Shown: piece after piece, positions 1 through 5,340 of the stretch | How positions within the stretch are numbered: position 1 is the first letter of the stretch | Layout of the letters: each line of letters begins with the position of its first letter | Assembly: GCA_028288645.1 (NCBI GenBank) | Contig: JAQBNJ010000415.1 | Coordinates: 1-5,340, forward strand | Direction of reading: 5' to 3' | DNA: 5,340 nucleotides | Source of the DNA: Sediminibacterium sp. | Lineage (GTDB): Bacteria; Bacteroidota; Bacteroidia; Chitinophagales; Chitinophagaceae | Program-made: the position numbers and the translations under genes | The notes under the pieces: generated by a model | The model's input: the letters and a program-made list of their open reading frames with translations, nothing else | Database searches by the model: none | What the model was told of the DNA's origin: nothing

Positions 1-120
1 AAGGGCTTCTTTATTAATTAGTAATTAGTAGTTAATAATTAATAGTTGGGAAGGTTGCATGTGTATCACCATTACAAACAAAAGCTGTATGTTCTTCTCT
101 TTTTTTGCCTCGTGTAGTAG
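1..120. other. AT-rich intergenic region downstream of dsbD
   Basis: No coding region can be supported here. The left part (about 11-47) is almost pure A/T with a short heptad periodicity, described separately. The rest (48-120) is unremarkable and includes a T-run at about 100-107. On the minus strand this is the 3' flank of dsbD. I looked for a GC-rich hairpin followed by a U-tract and found none, so where the transcript ends is unknown. The neighbouring gene on the left lies outside the window. Confidence 0.6.
16..47. repeat. imperfect 7-bp tandem repeat, AT-rich
   Basis: Read in steps of seven from position 16, the units are aattagt, aattagt, agttaat, aattaat and a partial agtt. The first two units are identical and the others differ by a few bases, giving about 4.5 units. 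A 9-bp perfect inverted repeat (12-20 with 36-44, A/T only) overlaps it. From memory, short AT-rich arrays of this kind are common between genes in Bacteroidota. No function is claimed; replication slippage is the simplest origin. Confidence 0.6.
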
Positions 121-2067
121 CTACTTATTTTTATCAAACGCCTCCTTCCCACATTGCAACCATTTTAAATACTCAGCCGCATCCGGTGTATAACCAACCG
201 GGTTAGAAAGCAGTTGCTCCTTCGTATTAAGCAAGCCATACAAAGGCTGCGTGGTCTGGATAAAATTCTCGGTCTGGAAAGTTGCGTATTTATCGCCGAT
301 ATTGATGATATCTTTTGAACCGCCGCTTGCAGTTTTATAGTTCATGATCCGCTGTTCGGCGGGTAAATTCTGTTTGTCATCAACATATAAAGAAACGAGG
401 ATATAATTTTCTTTGATGTAATTGTATACTGCCGGTTGTGTCCAAACATTCTCTTCCATCTTGCGGCAGTTCACGCAGGCCCAGCCGGTGAAGTCTATTA
501 AGATGGGTTTGTTCTGGGCTTTGGATAATTCCAATGCTTTTGCATAATCATTGATCACATTCGGCTCGAGGCCTTTTCCATGCACATTATCTTTTCCGTA
601 AATACTGTAGCTGAATGGTGGCGGGAAACCGCTCAGCAATTGCAGGTTCGCGTATTTTGTTTGCGTTACGCCGGGAATTAGATACAGCGTAAATAACAAA
701 GCAATCACACCCATTCCTTTTCTTCCGTTGCTTATTTTCATTCCCTTATAATCATGCGGCAAACGGAGTGTGCCAAATAGATAGAGCGTTAATCCTGCGC
801 CGATCAATATCCATATTCCAATAAACACTTCGCGTTTTAATAGACCCCAGTGTTGTACAAGGTCCGCGTTTGATAAGAATTTGAAAGCGAGTGCGAGTTC
901 GAGAAAAGCCAATACTTTTTTTACGGTATCCAACCATCCGCCTGATTTTGGCAGGGATTGTAACCAATCAGGAAAGATCGCAAACAAAGCAAATGGTAAG
1001 GCGAGCGCTAATCCAAATCCTGCAAGGCCTGATGTTAGCTGCCATGCGCCACCGCTTAATGAGCCTACGAGAAGTGAACCTAATATTGGCCCGGTACAGG
1101 AGAATGAAACGATCGCAAGTGTTAATGCCATAAAGAAAATGCCACCTACACTTCCAAGCCCGCTTTTCGAATCGGCTTTGCTGGCGATATTGCTTGGCAA
1201 CGTCAATTCAAAATAACCAAAGAAAGAAATGGCGAAGAAAATAAAGATGACAAAGAACACAATATTCAGCCAGGAATTGGTTGATATATTATTAAAGATC
1301 TCAGGCTGCACATTTCCCAATAAATGAAAAGGAACGCTGGCTAACAGATAAATTAAAAAGATAAAGAACCCATACATCGCACCATTGCGGATGGCCTGTT
1401 TGCGGTTGGCGGCTCTCTTTGTGAAGAAAGAAACGGTAACCGGTATCATCGGGAACACACAAGGCGTTAACAGTGCGATCAATCCTCCCAGGAATCCCAA
1501 TAAAAAAATGGCCCAAACGCTGTTGCCCGCCACATCATTTTTCTTACCGCATTCCGCCAAAGGTTTATTGATATCGATGGAAGCTAATTTGATCCCTGCC
1601 GAAGCGTTTGCAGAAGCAGCAACACCACCTTCGAGCGTAACTTCAAAAGGCGCTTCAGATGTATTGAATTCTCCGGCTCCCCCAAGAAAAGCAGTGATGG
1701 TTCCTTTTAAAGTGGAAGGTATAAAACCATTGATGTGTAACTGCTGCCTGATCTCTATCGTTCCGCTCACAACATCCACTTTATGAAATGTAGGATCATT
1801 CACAAAATGCGTTCCTGTAATATATTGGATAACGCCCTGTAACTGCGCGTTCTCATACGCCGGTACAAACTTCACTCCTTCCAGTTCTTCTTTGGGGTTG
1901 GAGCCGTACACATACCGTCCTGCAGGGATCGCAGATTTGGCATATAATTCATACACACCGGCACTTATTCTTTTTGCCTGCGTTTGCCATTTCAGTAAAC
2001 TGTCTGCTTGTGCAGAAACAAAAACAACGCTGATCAACGCGATAAGAAGCAGGGATAGTTTTTTCAT
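121..2067 (-). CDS. dsbD: DsbD-type thiol:disulfide interchange protein
   Basis: This is an inner-membrane protein of 648 residues that, in the known family, passes electrons from cytoplasmic thioredoxin to periplasmic disulfide partners. Residues 1-20 are a signal peptide (MKK, hydrophobic core, VSAQ). Residues about 25-147 form an alpha-like beta domain. Residues about 183-467 form the membrane domain with about eight spans; it has TPCVFPMIP with C203 in span 1 and SFSCTGP with C324 in span 4, the expected redox pair. Residues about 500-645 form a thioredoxin domain with the motif WACVNC (C531, C534) and a likely cis-proline at P608. The alpha-like domain is odd: no cysteine occurs before C173, and the stretch where the redox pair would sit (about 128-142) has none. 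C173 and C639 have no obvious partner. The ATG at 2067 begins a classic signal peptide. The gene starts 12 bases after the upstream alpha-like gene, with no Shine-Dalgarno, so co-transcription is likely. Length and domain order are normal for DsbD; a CcdA-only protein is excluded. Confidence 0.95.
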   Translation of the reverse strand: MKKLSLLLIALISVVFVSAQADSLLKWQTQAKRISAGVYELYAKSAIPAGRYVYGSNPKEELEGVKFVPAYENAQLQGVIQYITGTHFVNDPTFHKVDVVSGTIEIRQQLHINGFIPSTLKGTITAFLGGAGEFNTSEAPFEVTLEGGVAASANASAGIKLASIDINKPLAECGKKNDVAGNSVWAIFLLGFLGGLIALLTPCVFPMIPVTVSFFTKRAANRKQAIRNGAMYGFFIFLIYLLASVPFHLLGNVQPEIFNNISTNSWLNIVFFVIFIFFAISFFGYFELTLPSNIASKADSKSGLGSVGGIFFMALTLAIVSFSCTGPILGSLLVGSLSGGAWQLTSGLAGFGLALALPFALFAIFPDWLQSLPKSGGWLDTVKKVLAFLELALAFKFLSNADLVQHWGLLKREVFIGIWILIGAGLTLYLFGTLRLPHDYKGMKISNGRKGMGVIALLFTLYLIPGVTQTKYANLQLLSGFPPPFSYSIYGKDNVHGKGLEPNVINDYAKALELSKAQNKPILIDFTGWACVNCRKMEENVWTQPAVYNYIKENYILVSLYVDDKQNLPAEQRIMNYKTASGGSKDIINIGDKYATFQTENFIQTTQPLYGLLNTKEQLLSNPVGYTPDAAEYLKWLQCGKEAFDKNK

Positions 2068-2079
2068 TTACAACTTTGA

Positions 2080-2520
2080 TTATTGAAGCTTCAGGTCAAA
2101 AGATTTTTTTTGGGTAGGAAGGCAATGGCTGTCATCACATACGGTATACTGGATCGTACCGCTCACATTTGTTTTGATATTCCCTTTTACTTTAACGGTT
2201 TGAACAAACTGAACTTTACCTGAATAAGAAAGAATTTCGCCCACACTCTTATCAACCACTTTTTCAAGATTGCCAAGCTCTTTTACCACACCTGTTTTTG
2301 TGATCAATGGATTGGCTTTAAAAATAAATGAAGTGCGACCCGGTCCACTGGCATGTTGAGAATACAAATGCCACGCCTGTTCAACCTCTGCTGTAATAAT
2401 TACCTCGTATGTATCAGCAGTTACCTTTTTTGCTTCATAGCCCCAACTTACATGGTTGTCCTGACCAAAACCGGTATATACCATCACCGTCAGCGAAAGG
2501 GAAAGCAAAATTTTCTTCAT
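2080..2520 (-). CDS. secreted DsbD alpha-domain-like protein, copy 1
   Basis: This is a predicted exported protein of 146 residues made of one domain resembling the N-terminal domain of DsbD (the family often named protein-disulfide reductase DsbD domain-containing protein). Residues 1-20 are a signal peptide ending in FGQ. The mature part begins near VSWGYEAKK and looks all-beta. C128 and C133 in VCDDSHCLP are its only cysteines and lie near the C-terminus, where DsbD alpha domains carry their redox pair. I infer a periplasmic thiol carrier that is reduced by the adjacent DsbD, or that delivers electrons onward from it. A longer reading from the ATG at 2529 adds only M-I-C. I prefer the ATG at 2520 because it aligns exactly with the paralogue's MKR start and puts the signal peptide first. 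It lies 18 bases after the paralogue's stop and 12 before dsbD. The fold and redox role are inferred from similarity; the substrate is unknown. Confidence 0.87.
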   Translation of the reverse strand: MKKILLSLSLTVMVYTGFGQDNHVSWGYEAKKVTADTYEVIITAEVEQAWHLYSQHASGPGRTSFIFKANPLITKTGVVKELGNLEKVVDKSVGEILSYSGKVQFVQTVKVKGNIKTNVSGTIQYTVCDDSHCLPTQKKSFDLKLQ

Positions 2521-2538
2521 ACAGATCATTGTTTTCCC

Positions 2539-2991
2539 TTACTGGAGTTTCAGGTCAAATACTTTTTTAGTAGGCGGCAGGCAATGGCTGTCATCACATA
2601 CCATGTATTCGATCGTGCCGCTGATATTGGTTTTGATACCACCTTTTACTTTTACAGTCTGCACCCACTGCACTTTATCCGAATAAGAAAGCACATTGGT
2701 CTCAAAATTCTTATCATATATTTTCTCCAGCTTACCCACTTCTTTTACTGCGCCATTTTTAGTGATCAATGGATTGGCTTTAAAAGTAACGGATGTAGGA
2801 ATCGGCCCGCCTTTCCCGGTATTCTGTGAGTAAATATGCCAGGGATGTTCTATGTCGGCTGTGATCACGATCTCATAGGTATCTGCGGTTTTCTTTTTCG
2901 CCTCATAATTCCAACTAACGGGATTTTCTATCTGCCCGAAAGAAATAAAACCAATGCTTAAAAAGCTGAGCGCTAAAACAATTCTTTTCAT
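2539..2991 (-). CDS. secreted DsbD alpha-domain-like protein, copy 2
   Basis: This paralogue of the following gene has 150 residues. Residues 1-20 (MKR, hydrophobic core, SFGQ) are a signal peptide. The mature beta-rich domain begins near VSWNYEAKK and carries C132 and C137 in VCDDSHCLP as its only cysteines. By hand alignment about two thirds of mature positions match the neighbour. The match is strongest in the FKANPLITK segment, the QTVKVKG segment and the C-terminal 25 residues. Differences cluster after WHIYSQ, where this copy has two extra residues, and around NFETN, where it has one more. The open frame extends to an ATG at 3033, but those 14 extra residues (with DMLYVIIKN) do not fit a signal peptide and the paralogue lacks them, so I chose 2991. 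It is probably the first gene of the redox cluster, 57 bases after purQ. I infer a DsbD partner; client specificity cannot be read from the sequence. Confidence 0.87.
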   Translation of the reverse strand: MKRIVLALSFLSIGFISFGQIENPVSWNYEAKKKTADTYEIVITADIEHPWHIYSQNTGKGGPIPTSVTFKANPLITKNGAVKEVGKLEKIYDKNFETNVLSYSDKVQWVQTVKVKGGIKTNISGTIEYMVCDDSHCLPPTKKVFDLKLQ

Positions 2992-3048
2992 ATAAACACT
3001 TCTGTTTTTTATTATGACGTAAAGCATATCCATGCCTTACAATACTTC

Positions 3049-3708
3049 TCAATTCAATCCTAATAATTCAAATACTTTTTTACCATCCAGGTTGCTCATT
3101 TCTGACGATGAAGCACGTTCAGGATGCGGCATCATACCAAAAACATTATTGCCTTTGTTACGGATACCGGCAATATTCCTGGTGGCCCCATTTGGATTGG
3201 CTCCTTCATTGATATTGCCTTCTTCATCGCAATAACGGAATATTACCTGTCCGCCTGCTTCCAGTTCATCTAAGGTTGCTTCATCGGCGTGGTATCTTCC
3301 TTCGCCATGTGCAACCGGTATTTTGAGCGCTTCTCCATTTTCATTTTTGATGAAAACATTTTTGCAAACGAATTGCTGGTTGGCATTCTGTAATAAAACA
3401 CCCGGCAATAAACCACTTTCACATAAGATCTGGAAACCATTGCATACGCCTAATACCTTGCCTCCATTGTTCGCGAACTCGATCACGCTCTGCATCATCG
3501 GGCTGAAACGGGCAATGGCGCCGCAGCGTAAATAATCACCATATGAAAATCCACCGGGTAAAATGATACAATCATCAGTCGTAAACATACTCAGGTCCTT
3601 GTCTTTGTGCCAAAGCATGACCACTTCTTTACCAAGATCATGCCGGAGCGCATCCTGCATATCCCTGTCGCAATTAGATCCCGGAAAAACAACAACGCCA
3701 AACTTCAT
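3049..3708 (-). CDS. purQ: phosphoribosylformylglycinamidine synthase subunit PurQ
   Basis: PurQ is a class I glutamine amidotransferase subunit. It hydrolyses glutamine and feeds ammonia to PurL, which with PurS converts FGAR to FGAM in the fourth step of purine synthesis in the cytoplasm. The protein has 219 residues, normal for PurQ. The N-terminus carries [28 protein letters not shown] (about 51-66) is a PurQ hallmark. The nucleophile is C89 in GVCNGFQ, and the rest of the triad is H195 and E197 in MMPHPER. There is no signal peptide, and the ATG at 3708 precedes the family's usual MKFGVV start. A separate PurQ implies a small-type PurL plus PurS encoded elsewhere, since neither is in this window. 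A candidate promoter lies 36-43 bases upstream. Whether transcription continues into the redox cluster 57 bases downstream is unknown; no terminator is visible between them. Confidence 0.96.
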   Translation of the reverse strand: MKFGVVVFPGSNCDRDMQDALRHDLGKEVVMLWHKDKDLSMFTTDDCIILPGGFSYGDYLRCGAIARFSPMMQSVIEFANNGGKVLGVCNGFQILCESGLLPGVLLQNANQQFVCKNVFIKNENGEALKIPVAHGEGRYHADEATLDELEAGGQVIFRYCDEEGNINEGANPNGATRNIAGIRNKGNNVFGMMPHPERASSSEMSNLDGKKVFELLGLN

Positions 3709-3743
3709 AGGTTCGTTTTTATCCTTACAAATAGATTGAGGGC

Positions 3744-3751
3744 CAAAGGTA
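3744..3751 (-). promoter_or_regulatory. candidate Bacteroidota -7 promoter box before purQ
   Basis: On the minus strand this reads TACCTTTG, a full match to the Bacteroidota sigma-ABfr -7 consensus TAnnTTTG. It sits in the 76-base gap between the membrane-protein gene and purQ. It would give a start site near 3737 and a leader of roughly 28 bases, which is plausible. No convincing TTG or TTTG -33 box occurs at the usual 19-21 base spacing; the nearest T-rich stretch, TTTA at 3776-3779, is about 24 bases away. An eight-base degenerate match can arise by chance, so this is only a candidate. Confidence 0.4.
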
Positions 3752-3784
3752 AGACCTGACCCGTTAAGAGAGGGCTAAATATCA

Positions 3785-4771
3785 TTAATTGTGATAAACG
3801 AACCACCAGTTATGGTACGCTATCACGCCGAAAGCCAGCCAGAACAGGATATTCGGCAGCATAAGCCTTCGTGGAAAAGAAAACGCGTTCCCGGCAAAGG
3901 CCCCCAGCGGTACCAGGCTCATAAAGGCCGATTCGATGCCCGCATTCAGGAAGATGAATGGTATCGGCAATAAGATCAGCAACATCACGATCATCACCCC
4001 CCAGTTCTTGCGGATCTGTATCACCATTCGTTTATTGGATACCTGCCAGCAATACAATCCCGCCAGCAATATGGCCACCAACACCGATAAACTTACGATC
4101 AGCGGCACATCCCATTTTGCCGGCGGCAGGTCCCATTGAAGATGGGGTAAATAGGTTTTAAAAGTAGCAAGCTGGTCGTTCAAAAAAAGTGCGGAAGCAA
4201 TGAAATAGTATGGCACGAGGATCCCCATTAACAGGATCACCCATTCTGCCAGGTTAAAGGGCCTTACCACGGCGAGGGCAAATAAAACCACCAGTATCAG
4301 TATCGCGGTCGGGTGGTAACAGACCACTGATAATCCCACAATAAAACCTGTATTGAATAACAGCGTTTTGGGCGAAGGATGATTATATAACCTGCTTAAT
4401 TTGATGAACAGCCAGATCAACAAAAAATTAGCGATCAATGCGGGTGAGATACTGCACCATTGGGTGAGCATTCCCGACAATAGCACATAGGCCATTGCCG
4501 TGGTATAATTGGTATGCTGGAACATCCGCAATTCACTCAGCACAAGGTTCAGGCGGATGGCCTGTATGAGAATGATCAATTGGTAAAAAATAAAAAGACC
4601 GGTGGATGAAAGGCCCGTCACATAATTTTTCAGGAAGAGAGAAAATACACCATCGTTATCATTAAATACGACAACAGGAGCGTTCACAAAAAAATGAAGG
4701 TGTATGCCAATACTCAGAATGACAAGAAAAAAAATATTGATGATGGACTTATCCCTGAATAAAAAAACCAC
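3785..4771 (-). CDS. polytopic membrane protein, DUF6427-like
   Basis: This is a hydrophobic protein of 328 residues with roughly ten predicted membrane spans (about 12-30, 54-72, 90-107, 108-125, 137-152, 153-170, 175-193, 222-242, 257-275, 304-322) and no large soluble domain. It resembles the Bacteroidota family annotated DUF6427. The points of resemblance are an N-terminal short basic segment (FRDKS), an RLNLVLSELRMF segment after the second span, a SPALIANFLLIWLF segment, and RPFNLAEW before a VPYYF span. The family's function is unknown to me. The start is GTG at 4771: an in-frame stop lies at 4775-4777 and the next in-frame ATG is over 80 codons downstream. No Shine-Dalgarno is evident. 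The gene begins 10 bases after the stop of the upstream gene, so the two are probably co-transcribed. Family assignment is by recognition of sequence style and is less certain than the membrane topology. Confidence 0.8.
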   Translation of the reverse strand: MVFLFRDKSIINIFFLVILSIGIHLHFFVNAPVVVFNDNDGVFSLFLKNYVTGLSSTGLFIFYQLIILIQAIRLNLVLSELRMFQHTNYTTAMAYVLLSGMLTQWCSISPALIANFLLIWLFIKLSRLYNHPSPKTLLFNTGFIVGLSVVCYHPTAILILVVLFALAVVRPFNLAEWVILLMGILVPYYFIASALFLNDQLATFKTYLPHLQWDLPPAKWDVPLIVSLSVLVAILLAGLYCWQVSNKRMVIQIRKNWGVMIVMLLILLPIPFIFLNAGIESAFMSLVPLGAFAGNAFSFPRRLMLPNILFWLAFGVIAYHNWWFVYHN

Positions 4772-4781
4772 GTATTAGAAA

Positions 4782-5340
4782 TTAAAATTCAACTTTAGCA
4801 AAACAGGTGAACCCGCGATACTGGCAGGGAACAATGGCCTGGCGCGCTCCTACCTGTTTGGCATGACGCGGCATAAAATCATATCCTTTGTCAAGGTTTT
4901 TGAATGTCGGGTTCCTGTCTACCTGGCCAGTTGGTGAAACACTTTGGTCAGACAATATCATCGTCCGTTTTTCCTGTACATTGAAAATAAAATGCAACTG
5001 GTCGCCGGTATTAAACAGCCCAAAGCCTATGTAATTATCCGTGTTGTCATCAAACTGTGCCTTGCGTAATACATTGCTCCATTCCATTTTTCCATTGGGT
5101 TCAAAAGAAATAATGGCAATATTATCCGCGAAATAACGGTTCATCATATTGCTGTTATTATACAGGTTGGAACGATACCAGGGATAATAACCGATGGGGC
5201 TGTTCCATGTATAATAATCAACCGGCGCCCAGTAAGGAGAGCCATATAAATAATCCCAGCGGTTCAATGTATTTCCACGTGAGCTGGTGTAAGCAGATTC
5301 AGAGACCACGATAAATCCGCCATCCCTGCGTAAAATAATA
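4782..5340 (-). CDS. uncharacterised protein, C-terminal part (5' end off window)
   Basis: The frame is open to the window edge, giving about 185 visible C-terminal residues that begin IILRRDGGFIVVSES. The GTG at 5307-5309 is an internal valine, not a start, because the upstream codons continue the same kind of sequence. I do not recognise a named family. The visible part alternates short hydrophobic strands with turns (DGGFIVVSES, NIAIISFEPNGKMEW, GDQLHFIFNV, FTCFAKVEF), which suggests a beta-propeller or similar all-beta fold, as in large uncharacterised secreted proteins of Bacteroidota. Between the first two strands lies a Tyr/Trp/Asn-rich stretch (5130-5264) with 15 aromatics in 45 residues. 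Two cysteines lie near the C-terminus (PCQY and TCF), eight residues apart. Any signal peptide would be outside the window. The stop is 10 bases before the membrane-protein gene, suggesting an operon. Confidence 0.8.
   Translation of the reverse strand, partial: IILRRDGGFIVVSESAYTSSRGNTLNRWDYLYGSPYWAPVDYYTWNSPIGYYPWYRSNLYNNSNMMNRYFADNIAIISFEPNGKMEWSNVLRKAQFDDNTDNYIGFGLFNTGDQLHFIFNVQEKRTMILSDQSVSPTGQVDRNPTFKNLDKGYDFMPRHAKQVGARQAIVPCQYRGFTCFAKVEF

Larger units (their letters stand above)
2080..2991 (-). repeat. tandem gene duplication of the alpha-like domain gene
   Basis: The two neighbouring small genes form a direct tandem duplication with a unit of about 460 bases. Similarity persists in the DNA. 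Identical 23-base blocks lie at 2120-2142 and 2579-2601, over the segment encoding the CDDSHC motif. Identical 24-base blocks lie at 2300-2323 and 2762-2785, over the FKANPLITK segment. The signal peptides have diverged more than the mature domains. Both frames are intact and both keep their cysteines, so both copies appear to be under selection. Confidence 0.85.

Noticed and set aside
12..44. 9-bp inverted repeat after dsbD as an intrinsic terminator
   Set aside because: The stem is A/T only with a 15-base loop and no following U-run, so it would be unstable.
881..1786. Plus-strand open frames of 80-133 codons inside dsbD
   Set aside because: They run antisense to the membrane domain and alpha-like domain of a convincing DsbD, have skewed composition and no motif, and are taken as shadows.
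2521..2529. Start of the copy 1 alpha-like protein at the ATG at 2529
   Set aside because: A GGG run six bases upstream makes it possible, but it would add M-I-C before an already complete signal peptide and breaks the alignment with the paralogue. It remains the second choice.
2353..2829. 158-codon open frame on the plus strand opposite both alpha-like genes
   Set aside because: It lies antisense to two well-supported paralogues, its translation has no recognisable motif, and its apparent similarity to itself at two places follows from the tandem duplication on the other strand.
2992..3033. N-terminal extension of the copy 2 alpha-like protein from the ATG at 3033
   Set aside because: The 14 extra residues do not fit a signal peptide, and the paralogue aligns from the internal MKR/MKK start.
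3744..3760. Hairpin in the gap between the membrane-protein gene and purQ as a terminator
   Set aside because: Only a 4-bp stem (AGGT/ACCT) is visible and no U-tract follows it.
5307..5309. GTG as the start of the right-edge gene
   Set aside because: The frame stays open upstream to the window edge with coherent protein sequence (RRDGGFIV), so this codon is an internal valine of a partial gene.

Overview
The window looks like ordinary chromosomal DNA of a Bacteroidota bacterium, most likely Chitinophagaceae or a close relative. This is inferred from protein style rather than a database search. The evidence is a DsbD of Bacteroidota type, a DUF6427-like polytopic membrane protein, signal peptides ending in G-Q or S-A-Q, very weak Shine-Dalgarno signals, and one TAnnTTTG-type -7 box. 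All six supported genes lie on the minus strand, so transcription runs from position 5340 towards position 1. No RNA gene, insertion sequence, phage gene or CRISPR array is visible. No gap between genes exceeds 120 bases.

In transcription order, the window opens with the C-terminal part of an uncharacterised, probably beta-strand-rich protein (4782-5340, cut by the window edge). Ten bases later comes a GTG-started multi-spanning membrane protein resembling DUF6427 (3785-4771). After a 76-base gap with a candidate promoter comes purQ (3049-3708), the glutaminase subunit of FGAM synthase in purine synthesis.

Fifty-seven bases further on is a compact three-gene redox cluster. It holds two tandem, roughly two-thirds identical secreted single-domain proteins related to the N-terminal (alpha) domain of DsbD (2539-2991 and 2080-2520), then a full-length DsbD-type thiol:disulfide reductase (121-2067). 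Spacings inside the cluster are 18 and 12 bases. The last 120 bases hold only an AT-rich heptad repeat.

The most notable observation is how cysteines are shared out in this cluster. The DsbD keeps its two membrane cysteines (C203, C324) and a C-terminal thioredoxin CVNC (C531/C534), but its own N-terminal alpha-like domain has no cysteine. Each small neighbour is an alpha-like domain carrying a C-x4-C pair (CDDSHC) where the alpha-domain redox pair is expected. The simplest inference is that the periplasmic output module has moved onto two separate, duplicated proteins. The individual families are known; the split arrangement is the part worth testing. I see no strong sign of an entirely new system.
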